Shown here piece by piece: positions 14,972-23,305 of a DNA stretch of 33,822 nt; position 1 is the stretch's first letter; every line of letters begins with the position of its first letter. The notes under the pieces were generated by a model, which saw nothing but the letters and a program-made list of their open reading frames with translations, did not search any database and had not been told where the DNA came from. The DNA lies in NCBI GenBank assembly GCA_005880915.1, contig VBIW01000059.1, positions 1-33,822 of the forward strand, written 5' to 3'. The translations under genes and the position numbers were made by a program. This DNA is from Chloroflexota bacterium (GTDB lineage: Bacteria > Chloroflexota > Dormibacteria > Dormibacterales > Dormibacteraceae).

Positions 14972-17342
14972 GTTTCGACAGGGCTGCGTCCGGCATCACG
15001 GCGGCGGGCAGCGTCTGGCCGAACACCTCGACCTCGACCTGGGCACCGGGCTTCAGCTCCACGGGGAGATAGGAGTAGGCGAGGTTCTTCCTCACCGTGA
15101 ACCCGTAGGCGCAGCTTCGCAGCCGGCCCACGACCCGCCCTCCGCTGAGAACGGCCTCGCCTCCATAGATCGGCACGTACTCCTCCCCGCCTACCGCCAA
15201 GGTACGCAGCCTTCGGTTGATCTCGGCCGACAGGAAGCTCCACTTCTCGCGCCGCACGCAAAAGCCGAGTCCCGCCTCGAATGGATCGTCGAGGAGTCCC
15301 ATGTCCGCGCCGTAGTAGCGATATCCCTTCTCCATCCGGAGCGAGTCGAGCACGCGATAGCCGCCCGCCGTGATTCCGAACGCGCTCCCCGCGCTCATCA
15401 GCCGGTCCCACACCTGGCCGGCATGGGCAGGCTTGAGGTAGAGCTCCCAGCCCAGCTCGCCGACGTAGGTCACGCGCTGAGCGAGCAGGGGGAATCCGCC
15501 GACGTGGATCTGACGCGCGTGCATGAAAGGAAATCCATGGTCGGACACGTCGTCGCTCGTCACCTTTTCCAGCACGTCGCGCGCGTTCGGACCCCACATC
15601 CCGATCACGGCAAGCTCGTCCGATGACTCGCGCAGATGTACCGGCGGCTCGCTGTCGCGCACCTGCATCTCGAGCCATCCCAGGTCGCTGTTCACGTACC
15701 CGGCCCCCGTGACCAGCCGAAAGTGATCCGGCGCCAGGCGCGTGATGGTGACGTCGGCCGCGATTCCGCCGCCTCGCTCGAGCAGCTGCGTGTAGACGAC
15801 CGACCCCAGGGGCCGGTCGATCAGGTTGCCGGCGACCCGCTCGAGCAGCGGGAGTGCGCCCGGTCCGGTGACCTCGACCTTGCCGAACGAGCTCATGTCG
15901 ATGACGCCGACCCGCTCGCGAAACGCACGGTGCTCTTCAGCAAGCCGCTCGAAATACGGCGGGCGGACGAAGCCGAATTCGCGCTGGTCGGCGCCGGCCC
16001 GCCTCCAGGGCTCGCCGGGCTCGAAGTAATCCGGCCGCTCCCAACCGTGCTTGACTCCGAACACTGCACCTAGGTCCTGCATGCGCGTATGCAGGACGCT
16101 CGTCCGTTTCGGCCGCCCCCACTCGTCCGAGTCGAACGGATAGCGCAGGTGGTAGTAGTACTTGTAAGCCTCGCGCGCCAACTCGGCAGCGTAGCGATGG
16201 TCTCGGTGGACGGGGCCGAAACGCCACGGCCGGTACGGATAGAGGTCGAGCTCGGTCTCTCCCGCAGTGACCAGCTCGGCGATGGCGCGCCCGATGCCGC
16301 CCGCTCCGCCAAATCCGTTCAGCGAAAGCCCGGCCGCCATGTAAAGCCCGCGAACTCCAGGCACCGGTCCGACGAGCGGTCCTGCGTCGGGCGTCATCGC
16401 GTCGGGATGGCACACCAATTTCTTGATCCCGGCCTCGTGCACGAACGGAAAACGTCGCGCGGCGCCGGCAAGCAGCGGCTCGAAGCGCTGCTCGTCCGGT
16501 GGCAGCGACGTGCCGGCGTGGTCCCACGGCACGCCATCGATCCACCGCGCCACGGGGTCCACCTCGTACCCACCCAGGACCATGCCGCCGGCCTCGGCCT
16601 TGCCATAGATAAGGTTGTCAGGGTCCCGAAAGCAGGGCATGTCGTGGGGCACGTCGTGCCCTGGCACGGCCAGGAGCGCGGCGTGCTGGTGGTCCACCGG
16701 GGTCGAGACGGCGAACGCGCCGGCCATCGCCGCGAGCTGCGGGCCCCAGATGCCACCCGCGATGACGACGGTGGAGGTCTCGATCCTCCCCGCGTCCGTG
16801 TCGACGGCGTGGACCGCTCCCTTATCGGACAGCGCGATCCCCGTGACGCGCCGGCGAGTGAAGACCTGGCTTCCGAGTCTCCGCGCGGCCGTGGCAAGCG
16901 CGTGGGTCGCGGTATGCGGATCGAGGTGGCCGTCCCCCGGCATCCACACCGCGCCATGGAGCGAGTCGCGGCTGATCGCCGGCATCAACCGCACCGCCTC
17001 GTCGGCCGAGATGAGCTCGACATCGAGACCGATGCCGCGCGCGCGGCTCACGCCCCGCCGCAACTCCATCATCTGGTCTCTGCTCGACGCAAAGCGCAGG
17101 CTGCCCACGGTCTCGAAGACGCCGATCTCCTGGTACAGCTCGATGCTGTAGCGGCGAAACCGCATCATCGTCGGCGAGGGGTTGAACTGTGTCACCAGAC
17201 CGGCGGCGTGACAGGTCGAGCCGCTGGTCAGCTCATCCTTCTCGAGCAGGACGACGTCGCGCCAGCCGGCTTTCGCGAGGTGATAAGCGACGCTCGTGCC
17301 GGTGATGCCGCCACCGATGACGACCGCCCTCGCCCGTTCCAC
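14946..17342 (-). CDS. Dimethylglycine/sarcosine dehydrogenase-like flavoprotein 2 (DAO + GcvT)
   Basis: This 798-residue paralogue of flavoprotein 1 has the same layout. The FAD domain has GGGITG (10-15) and GSTCHAAG (41-48), with His45 at the position of covalent FAD attachment. A linker domain spans about 370-465. The GcvT-type folate domains run from about 466 to the end, including GGGIAADVTI with Asp530 matching the catalytic folate-domain aspartate. It is more like the classical dimethylglycine/sarcosine dehydrogenases in its GSTxHAAGL segment than flavoprotein 1. GTG at 17342 is used because the MFS gene ends 15 bases upstream and the FAD motif begins at residue 7. It probably removes a different methyl group from the same substrate series. 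The electron acceptor is probably the shared ETF. Confidence 0.88.
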   Translation of the reverse strand: MERARAVVIGGGITGTSVAYHLAKAGWRDVVLLEKDELTSGSTCHAAGLVTQFNPSPTMMRFRRYSIELYQEIGVFETVGSLRFASSRDQMMELRRGVSRARGIGLDVELISADEAVRLMPAISRDSLHGAVWMPGDGHLDPHTATHALATAARRLGSQVFTRRRVTGIALSDKGAVHAVDTDAGRIETSTVVIAGGIWGPQLAAMAGAFAVSTPVDHQHAALLAVPGHDVPHDMPCFRDPDNLIYGKAEAGGMVLGGYEVDPVARWIDGVPWDHAGTSLPPDEQRFEPLLAGAARRFPFVHEAGIKKLVCHPDAMTPDAGPLVGPVPGVRGLYMAAGLSLNGFGGAGGIGRAIAELVTAGETELDLYPYRPWRFGPVHRDHRYAAELAREAYKYYYHLRYPFDSDEWGRPKRTSVLHTRMQDLGAVFGVKHGWERPDYFEPGEPWRRAGADQREFGFVRPPYFERLAEEHRAFRERVGVIDMSSFGKVEVTGPGALPLLERVAGNLIDRPLGSVVYTQLLERGGGIAADVTITRLAPDHFRLVTGAGYVNSDLGWLEMQVRDSEPPVHLRESSDELAVIGMWGPNARDVLEKVTSDDVSDHGFPFMHARQIHVGGFPLLAQRVTYVGELGWELYLKPAHAGQVWDRLMSAGSAFGITAGGYRVLDSLRMEKGYRYYGADMGLLDDPFEAGLGFCVRREKWSFLSAEINRRLRTLAVGGEEYVPIYGGEAVLSGGRVVGRLRSCAYGFTVRKNLAYSYLPVELKPGAQVEVEVFGQTLPAAVMPDAALSKRDVTQHAG

Positions 17343-17357
17343 GATTGCGCTGCAACC

Positions 17358-18533
17358 TTACTCGGGAAGCGGCTGCTGCCTGGTCTCGGGCAGGAAAAAG
17401 AGCAGGAGCGCGCCGAGCACCGCGGCGATCCCGCCGAGCTCGATCGCGCCGCCGAGCCCGGTTGTCGCCGACAGGGCGGCGACGAGCTGAAGGCCGGCGA
17501 TGCTGCCCACCGAAGCAGCCACTGCACTCGCGGCCTCCGCGGTTGCGCGAGCACGCGTTGGATACAACTCGGCCGACCACGCGCCGAACACAGGGGTGGC
17601 CGCGCTGGCGAATGCGCTCCACAGCACGTTGCCGACGAAGAATCCGATGGCCCCGCTGGCAAAGCTCAGGCTCGTCGCGGCGGCGGTCGCGATGGTGAGC
17701 GCGATCGCCGGGCCGCGGCGCCCGAAGCGGTCAGTCAGATATCCACCGGCCAAGTAGCACGTCGCCCCGGCGACACCCGAAACGACGATCAAAGTGCTGA
17801 TCGCGACGGGTGACATCGCGAGAGCTCGCGTCGCGTAGACCGTGAACAGCAGACCGGCCGGCTCCAGCAGCACGGCGAGCAGAGCGGTCATGCCGGCGAG
17901 CACGATCACCCTCCTGCGCCACGGCGGCTGCATCAGGAGCCGCAGCGCAGAGCCCGTGATGCGGACGCCCAGCCAAGTCTTGCCTTCAGGCAGGAGCCAC
18001 CAGATGAGCGGCGCAATCAGCACCCCGATCCCGCCGGCGAGAAACAGCCACCGCCAGTGCGGGGCGATGATCGGATAGGCGATCACGGTGACCCCGGTGC
18101 CAATTCCCGAAAGCAGGGCGAGCACGCTCACCGCCCGACCGCGCTGGCCACGGGGAGCCTCTTCGACGACGAGCGCCGTGGCCACGCCGGCGACCAGGAC
18201 CTCGAAGCAAACGGCGACGAGGCGAAGAAGCGCCAGGTCCGCAAGCGTCGGCGCGAATGCGCTCGCGAAGTTGGCGAGCGAGAAGCCGGCGACGCCGCCG
18301 GCGATCAGGCGGCGCCGGCCGAAACGGTCGGCCAGCGTCGCCAGCGGGAGCGCTCCAAGCGAGCCGATCGCCAGCACCGAACCCAGATCGGACAGCGCGG
18401 GAGTGCTCGCATGGAAGTCGTTGGCGATCGCCGGCAGCGCCAGCACGAGGACCGATCCGTCGAACGCGGTAAGCACTACTGCGGCACCGGCCCAGACGAG
18501 AGTCACCCATTGCCGGCGGTCGAGGTCCACCAC
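17358..18533 (-). CDS. MFS transporter
   Basis: This 391-residue protein of the major facilitator superfamily has about 12 predicted membrane helices. The loop between TM2 and TM3 reads ADRFGRRR and its counterpart in the second half reads TDRFGRRG, both the MFS motif A. ELYPTRARA and a final LPETR are shared with sugar/metabolite:proton symporters. The start is GTG at 18533, sharing one base with the protease stop (TAGTG), so the two are coupled. It lies 15 bases upstream of flavoprotein 2 and may import or export a pathway compound. The substrate is unknown. Confidence 0.88.
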   Translation of the reverse strand: MVDLDRRQWVTLVWAGAAVVLTAFDGSVLVLALPAIANDFHASTPALSDLGSVLAIGSLGALPLATLADRFGRRRLIAGGVAGFSLANFASAFAPTLADLALLRLVAVCFEVLVAGVATALVVEEAPRGQRGRAVSVLALLSGIGTGVTVIAYPIIAPHWRWLFLAGGIGVLIAPLIWWLLPEGKTWLGVRITGSALRLLMQPPWRRRVIVLAGMTALLAVLLEPAGLLFTVYATRALAMSPVAISTLIVVSGVAGATCYLAGGYLTDRFGRRGPAIALTIATAAATSLSFASGAIGFFVGNVLWSAFASAATPVFGAWSAELYPTRARATAEAASAVAASVGSIAGLQLVAALSATTGLGGAIELGGIAAVLGALLLFFLPETRQQPLPE

Positions 18534-19090
18534 TACAGGAGGCGCATCTTCCTCAAAAGATATGGTCCTGGACCCAGGAATCCGCAGGTCGCCGCGATGT
18601 GGGCTATCGACACGCCGAGCAGAGAAGGCGGCCCGGGAAGGAGCCAGTAGGCGAGGCCAAGCGGGACGCCGACCAGCGCCGTGGCGAGAGTGTCAGGCCA
18701 CGTCCAGCGGCCGAGCCGGTGATAGAGCACGTACACCGCGGTGGCGATCGCAAAGCCGACCGGCGCTCCCCACAGGATGCTCAACCCGCCCTGCATGAGG
18801 CCGCGAAAAAATGCCTCTTCGATTGGTCCGTTGACGCCGTAGAAAGCGGCCTGGAACCATGCGTCGTCCGCACCGGCCGGCACGAGCAGGGCGCCTCGCC
18901 TGCGTGTCAACCACAGCTGGACCGCGATCGATGCGGCGAACATGACCGGCGCCGCAAGCGCGGCGAATCCGAGCTGAAGGCCGAGCCGTCCGGGGCCCAG
19001 GCCAAGCCAGCCGGCCCGCCCGCTGGCGAGGTAGGCGATCGCAAATGCGGCCGTAAATGGCAGGAGCCGGATAAGGATGTCGGGGCGCAT
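18533..19090 (-). CDS. CPBP-family intramembrane metalloprotease
   Basis: This protein of about 185 residues has several membrane segments and the CPBP (Abi/CAAX-like) motifs: Glu91-Glu92-x3-Arg96 in EEAFFRG, His124 in VLYHRLG and His164 in SIAHIA. These are the glutamates and histidines proposed for metal-dependent cleavage inside the membrane. I prefer ATG at 19090, right before the first hydrophobic segment. A GTG at 19168 would add 26 polar residues and overlap the divergent DsbA-family gene by 23 bases. Neither start has a clear ribosome binding site. It is coupled to the MFS gene by TAGTG. Its targets are unknown and its link with the catabolic genes may be only positional. Confidence 0.8.
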   Translation of the reverse strand: MRPDILIRLLPFTAAFAIAYLASGRAGWLGLGPGRLGLQLGFAALAAPVMFAASIAVQLWLTRRRGALLVPAGADDAWFQAAFYGVNGPIEEAFFRGLMQGGLSILWGAPVGFAIATAVYVLYHRLGRWTWPDTLATALVGVPLGLAYWLLPGPPSLLGVSIAHIAATCGFLGPGPYLLRKMRLL

Positions 19091-19145
19091 CCAGGCCCAG
19101 CTGTCTGGAATACGTGTGAGCTCCAGCCGCGTTGGAGATTTAGGA

Positions 19146-19766
19146 GTGGCCGTCCCGGAATCGATCACCTTTGAGGTCTTCTTCGACTACCTGTGCCCGT
19201 TCGTCTACCGGGTCGCCGGGCTCATCGACGCGGTGCAGCGTTCAGGCCGGCAGAACATCGATGTTCGGTGGCGGTATTTCTCGATCACGCAGGTGAACTC
19301 CAAGGATGACGGCTGGACGGTGTGGAGTGCGCCCGCGTCGGAAAGGGTGAAGGGACGCTTAGCCTTCAAAGCCGCGGAAGCGGCGCGCCGTCAGGGACGT
19401 TTCGACGCCATCCACCGGCCGCTCTTGTTTGCCAGACATCGCGACCGGCTCGACCTCGATGAGCCAGAAGTGGTGGAGCAGGTGGCGGCGGAGAGCGGGC
19501 TCGAGGCCGACCGGTTCCGGCGCGACCTGGCGGATCCACAGATCCTGGAAGCACTGGCTCGTGATCACACGCACGCCGTGACCGAGCTGGGGGTGTTCGG
19601 CACGCCGACGTTCGTTTTTTCTGACGGCACGTCCGCATACGTCCGCCTGTCCGAGTCGGTCGAGGGCGACGGCGCCGTGGAAGTGTTCGGCCGCCTCCTG
19701 TCGGTTGCCGCGTCCGAGCCTCGCATCCTCGAGATCAAGCGCCCGCGCCGGCCCACGCCGCTCTGA
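19146..19766 (+). CDS. DsbA-family (FrnE/HCCA-isomerase-like) thioredoxin-fold protein without CXXC
   Basis: This 206-residue protein has a thioredoxin-fold start (TFEVFFDYLCPFVYR, about 8-22), a helical insert and the cis-proline motif GTPTFVF near residue 155. Only one cysteine occurs at the usual active site (LCPF, not CxxC). That is seen in the 2-hydroxychromene-2-carboxylate isomerase/FrnE branch, whose members may be glutathione-dependent isomerases or oxidoreductases. GTG at 19146 is preceded by GGAG at 19134-19137, an 8-base spacing; an earlier in-frame start at 19077 adds 23 residues without family similarity. It is cytoplasmic, with no signal peptide, and divergent from the protease. 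The function is not assignable beyond the family. Confidence 0.85.
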   Translation: MAVPESITFEVFFDYLCPFVYRVAGLIDAVQRSGRQNIDVRWRYFSITQVNSKDDGWTVWSAPASERVKGRLAFKAAEAARRQGRFDAIHRPLLFARHRDRLDLDEPEVVEQVAAESGLEADRFRRDLADPQILEALARDHTHAVTELGVFGTPTFVFSDGTSAYVRLSESVEGDGAVEVFGRLLSVAASEPRILEIKRPRRPTPL

Positions 19767-19798
19767 TCCCGTTTCGGGTGCTCTTGGGGCGTCCGGAG

Positions 19799-19824
19799 TT
19801 TTCAGTACAACGGAGTACTGAAAA
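19799..19824. repeat. Perfect 10-bp inverted repeat before the region-4 HTH gene
   Basis: TTTTCAGTAC (19799-19808) and GTACTGAAAA (19815-19824) are exact reverse complements around AACGGA. The element ends next to a GTG at 19825 and 21 bases before the preferred ATG. No T-tract follows on the plus strand. It looks more like an operator than a terminator, though on the minus strand the arm ends in AAAA. Confidence 0.6.
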
Positions 19825-19845
19825 GTGCCGGGAGCTGCAAATCAC

Positions 19846-20577
19846 ATGGTTTCCGGTGCCACGAACGACGCATGGCGAACGTGGCTGATGACTGGCGTCC
19901 GGCGAGACCGGGTTGACCGCCGCAGGATGCGCGGAGCCCACAAGGGCCTGAAGAAGATTCTTCTCGAGGGCGTAGGCAACGGCGACGACCGTCCTCATGC
20001 GTGGAAGGACTTTTCCGGCGCGATGATCCGCCATGCGGTGGACGAGGCGATCCATTCCCTGCCGCACGAGGACAACCAGGTGGTGAAGCTTGCTTACTTC
20101 GGCGGCTACTCGAACCGGGAGATCGCCACCGAGGTCGGCATGACCGAGGGGACCGTGCAGCGCCGCTTGCGGCGGGCTCTGTCAGCGATCAGCGAGCAGG
20201 TCCAGCACGGGCGCACGCAAGCGCGACGCGCGCTTTACGCGCTGACGATCGGGCTCTCCAGCCGGTGGCTCCAGGACAGCGTTCACCACGCGGTCCAGGT
20301 CGCGGTCGTAGCCAGCGCGACGCTCATCATCGTTGCCCAACCGCACCTCGACTCCCGCGCTGCGCCGGTCGGGCCGGCCCTGTCTCACCCGAGTGTCACA
20401 GCGCCGGTGGTGCCGCCTGAGCCCTCGCCTACAGTGCCTGTGGATCGAGGGCGCGTTCCGGTCCCTCCGGTTCAGGCGCCTGTTCAGCAGCCGGCGGTGA
20501 GCTTGCCCATAAATGTGCCGGTAAAAGTGCCCTCCTTGCCGCCGCTTCCGGACAAGGTCAAGCCACCCGCGCTCTAG
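19846..20577 (+). CDS. Membrane-anchored sigma-70 region 4-like HTH protein with proline-rich tail
   Basis: This 243-residue protein has three parts. Residues about 62-116 (AVDEAIHSLPHEDNQVVKLA through QRRLRRALSAI) resemble sigma-70 region 4, with a helix-turn-helix at YSNREIATEVGMTEGTVQRR (about 88-107). Residues about 148-166 form one hydrophobic segment, and 170-243 are a proline/valine-rich tail predicted outside the cell. Sigma region 2 is absent: the first 60 residues are basic and unlike it, so it is unlikely to be a normal sigma factor. It could tether a promoter or polymerase contact to the membrane, or sense the envelope. ATG at 19846 has GGGAG 11 bases upstream; GTG at 19825 is possible and would directly abut the inverted repeat. 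Its stop overlaps the convergent glycosyltransferase stop within CTAG. Confidence 0.7.
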   Translation: MVSGATNDAWRTWLMTGVRRDRVDRRRMRGAHKGLKKILLEGVGNGDDRPHAWKDFSGAMIRHAVDEAIHSLPHEDNQVVKLAYFGGYSNREIATEVGMTEGTVQRRLRRALSAISEQVQHGRTQARRALYALTIGLSSRWLQDSVHHAVQVAVVASATLIIVAQPHLDSRAAPVGPALSHPSVTAPVVPPEPSPTVPVDRGRVPVPPVQAPVQQPAVSLPINVPVKVPSLPPLPDKVKPPAL

Positions 20578-22055
20578 CCGTTTCGGGCGTAGATCACAAC
20601 TCCATCGATCGTCGCGACCTGGTGGTAGCCGAAGCTGACGATGCCCCAGAGCGCGGGATAGTTGCGCATGGGATACATCGAGAAGTCACTCCAGCCTGCG
20701 GCTGAGGTATCGACGATCAGAGCCGGCGGGTTCGACCCCAGGTCCGCCTCCAGGAGCGGCCACACGTCGGGCGACGTGTCCCAGTTGTTGGGGGCCAGGT
20801 TCGAGCCGCGGTCGAAGCCCCGCAGGAAGCCGGGAAAGCGGCTCGCCATTGCGCGGTCGGACTCGACGTACAGGGCGGGCCAGTCGCCCCAGACGAAGAC
20901 GCGATCGGACGCCGATGTGTGGGCGGCGATGTACGCGGAGACCGCCACATGCTGGGGCCCGGGCGGGCTGAAGTCGTATGTGAGGGGATCGGCGGTCATG
21001 TCGAACACCCACCAGGCGGCGGCGGGAATGACCATGCCGGCGACCGCCGCAGCGGTCGCGGTCCTGGTCAGCCGGAACCGGTCGAAGGCGAGGCCGGCGA
21101 GGATCGCCAGCGGCCCCATCGCCTGGATGAAGTAATGCCACGAAAGGTGTCCGCCCGCGAGTGACCCGGCCATCGCCACGGCCAGCCAGCCGACCATCAG
21201 GCGGACCTGAGGGCTGAGCGTTCGCCAGCGCGTGGCCAGCGCGATCGCCGCAATCCACAACACCGCCATGTCGACGACAAACGGCACGGCGCTGTCTTTG
21301 GCGCGCTGCCAGACGAAGGCCGGCGTCCAGCTGGCGGACGCGTAGCCGACCAGCGTTGCGATGGTCCAGCGCCAGAACCCGGCCAGCGAGCCGCTGAGGG
21401 CGATCAGCCCTGCGCCGACGATCAGGCCGGCGATCAAGCCGCCTCCCAAAAGCTGAGCCGCGCGCCAAAGCCGTTCCTGCGGTTCGAGCCAGAAGAGGGC
21501 GAGCGCAGCGAGTAGCACGTTGACCGCTGCCGACTGGCGGAACGCGCCGGCCGCCACGAGCAGGGCTCCGGTCCAGAACCAGCTGCGGCGGAGCATCAAA
21601 AGGACGGAGGCCGAGAGCGGGAGCATCATGAAGATCTCGGTGTTGGCAGCCAGCAGGCGCGGATTGCCCGCGGCGGTCACAACTCCGTAGAAAAACGCCG
21701 CAAGCAAGCCGGCGCGCGCCCCGGCGAGGTCGCGTGCGATCAGGAAGACCACGACGCAGGTCGCCGCCATCGCGATGAAGCCGGCGGCGTGGATCGCCGT
21801 CATCTGGTAGTCGCCGAAGAAACGAAAGATGACGGAGTAGATCCAGAACACTCCAGGCGGCTTGTTGTCGACTCCGCCAGCGCCGTAGAGCGCCCCGCCC
21901 CGGTTCATCAGGACCGCGATCGAGCCATATATGGCTTCGTCGCCGTCCAGGAGGCGATGCACGAAGGAGGGCAGATGCGCGACCATTATTAGTAGACCTG
22001 CCGCCACGGGCCAGGCCACCCGCCGGAACGAAATTGTCAGACGGTGGGCGGCCAT
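20574..22055 (-). CDS. GT39/PMT_2-type membrane glycosyltransferase
   Basis: This 493-residue polytopic protein has the ArnT/PMT_2 pattern. After a first membrane helix comes the acidic motif DGDEAIY (37-43), which holds the catalytic aspartate region in this family, then NKPPG (about 64-68). About ten further hydrophobic segments follow, with a C-terminal soluble part. Such enzymes transfer a sugar from a polyprenyl-phosphate donor to a protein or lipid on the outer face of the membrane. ATG at 22055 lies 62 bases from the divergent GT87-like gene. A TATATT at 22070-22065 lies 9 bases before the ATG, which could give a nearly leaderless mRNA, but no -35 box is recognisable. The two divergent glycosyltransferases may share a glycan pathway. 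Confidence 0.85.
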   Translation of the reverse strand: MAAHRLTISFRRVAWPVAAGLLIMVAHLPSFVHRLLDGDEAIYGSIAVLMNRGGALYGAGGVDNKPPGVFWIYSVIFRFFGDYQMTAIHAAGFIAMAATCVVVFLIARDLAGARAGLLAAFFYGVVTAAGNPRLLAANTEIFMMLPLSASVLLMLRRSWFWTGALLVAAGAFRQSAAVNVLLAALALFWLEPQERLWRAAQLLGGGLIAGLIVGAGLIALSGSLAGFWRWTIATLVGYASASWTPAFVWQRAKDSAVPFVVDMAVLWIAAIALATRWRTLSPQVRLMVGWLAVAMAGSLAGGHLSWHYFIQAMGPLAILAGLAFDRFRLTRTATAAAVAGMVIPAAAWWVFDMTADPLTYDFSPPGPQHVAVSAYIAAHTSASDRVFVWGDWPALYVESDRAMASRFPGFLRGFDRGSNLAPNNWDTSPDVWPLLEADLGSNPPALIVDTSAAGWSDFSMYPMRNYPALWGIVSFGYHQVATIDGVVIYARNG

Positions 22056-22117
22056 GCGTTTCGGAATATAGAAACGTTTGGCCGTCGTGAGCCAGGCTCG
22101 AAATCCGGGGGGTCGAT

Positions 22118-23272
22118 GTGTTTAGCGGTGTAAATCCCATAACCGATCGGCGACGTTGGGCTGTCCTGGCGTTCGCGGTTGTGGCACTTGCGCTGATCCT
22201 CGACGTGCTGATCCGAGACCATGACGGCCACGACCCTATCAGCGTCGACTTCCATACGTACGCCGCCGCAGGCCAGGTCGGGCTCGAACAGGGCTGGTCG
22301 CACATCTACGACCAGACCTCGGTGGCGGTCGAGCAGGTGGAGCTCTCGCCGGGCCATATCGTGCAGCCGTTTCTAAGCCCGCCGACGGTGGCATTCGTGA
22401 CCGCCCCGCTGGGGTGGTTGCCTTACGACCTCGCCTACGTGTTATGGGCCGTGCTTCTTTTCATTGCATTCGCTGCTGCCCTCGCTTGGGCCGGCGTCAG
22501 CAAGGGGTGGAGCAGGTGGATCGCGGTCGTCGGCGCGCTCGCGCCGTGGTGGGTGATGCACGCGGTCAACGTCGGCCAGATCGTTCCGCTGGAAGCCGCG
22601 GCGTTGGTCATCGCATGGCGACTCGCGCGCGACAGGCGCGACATGCTGGCAGGTCTCGCGCTGGCGGCGATTCTCTTCAAACCCAACAACACGATCCTCG
22701 TCCCGTTCGCGCTGCTCTTTGCGCTTCGCATTCGATTGTTCGCGACGTGGGTCGGCGTTTCGGCTGCCGTCCTCCTCTTGATCGTGCTTACCGTCGGAAC
22801 TGGAGGCATGGCCGATTACGTCACCCAGCTCCGCGGCCCACTGCCGAAGGGCTCCGATGATCTGACCCTGCACGGCGCTTTGGCGGTGACCGGAATGTTC
22901 GCGACAATCCTTCGCGTCCTCATCATCGGTTCGGTGCTCGCCGCCGCATACAGGCTTCGCCACTCTCCGGGTCTCGTCATTCCGCTCGCCATCGTCGGCT
23001 CGCTTCTCATTTCCCCGTATCTGCACGCTTCGGACCTGTGCATGCTGGCCGCTGCCGGATGGATGGTCTGGGAGGAGCGGCCGGCGTGGAGCTGGCGTGC
23101 TCCGCTGGTGGCGGTGTGGGTCCTCGCCAGTCCCTACCTCTACCTGCGCGGCGAGAGCCCGCACCTGCGCCAGTGGCCGTGGTTTGAGATCGCGATGCTG
23201 CTGTTGTTCCTGATCGCGGCCTGGTGGCCGTTAACAGGCCGGGGTGACTCCAGGAGACGCGCCCCCGCATAA
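22118..23272 (+). CDS. GT87 (DUF2029)-type polyprenol-phosphate mannosyltransferase-like membrane protein
   Basis: This 384-residue protein with about ten hydrophobic segments resembles the GT87/DUF2029 family, whose actinobacterial members add mannose from polyprenyl-phosphomannose to lipoglycans. The first membrane helix (15-32) is followed by the acidic loop SVDFHTYAAAG (Asp44), corresponding to the family's catalytic aspartate region. The loop SPGHIVQPFLSPPT (about 82-95) follows, typical in position for this family. GTG at 22118 has a G-run (22107-22112) five bases upstream; an out-of-frame ATG two bases earlier stops almost at once. The gene ends 33 bases before the helicase gene. The sugar and acceptor are unknown. 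Confidence 0.8.
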   Translation: MFSGVNPITDRRRWAVLAFAVVALALILDVLIRDHDGHDPISVDFHTYAAAGQVGLEQGWSHIYDQTSVAVEQVELSPGHIVQPFLSPPTVAFVTAPLGWLPYDLAYVLWAVLLFIAFAAALAWAGVSKGWSRWIAVVGALAPWWVMHAVNVGQIVPLEAAALVIAWRLARDRRDMLAGLALAAILFKPNNTILVPFALLFALRIRLFATWVGVSAAVLLLIVLTVGTGGMADYVTQLRGPLPKGSDDLTLHGALAVTGMFATILRVLIIGSVLAAAYRLRHSPGLVIPLAIVGSLLISPYLHASDLCMLAAAGWMVWEERPAWSWRAPLVAVWVLASPYLYLRGESPHLRQWPWFEIAMLLLFLIAAWWPLTGRGDSRRRAPA

Positions 23273-23305
23273 TCAGGTCGCCCGCCGCCACCCCGGGGAG
23301 ACCTG

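Noticed and set aside
16089..17813. A 574-codon plus-strand open frame opposite flavoprotein 2 and the MFS gene
   Set aside because: Its translation is Arg/His/Asp-rich without family motifs. It is an antisense shadow of two well-supported genes in GC-rich DNA.
20686..22305. A 539-codon minus-strand open frame overlapping the GT39-like gene
   Set aside because: It is out of frame with the clear membrane glycosyltransferase, has low-complexity Arg/Gly/Ala content and crosses into the divergent gene.
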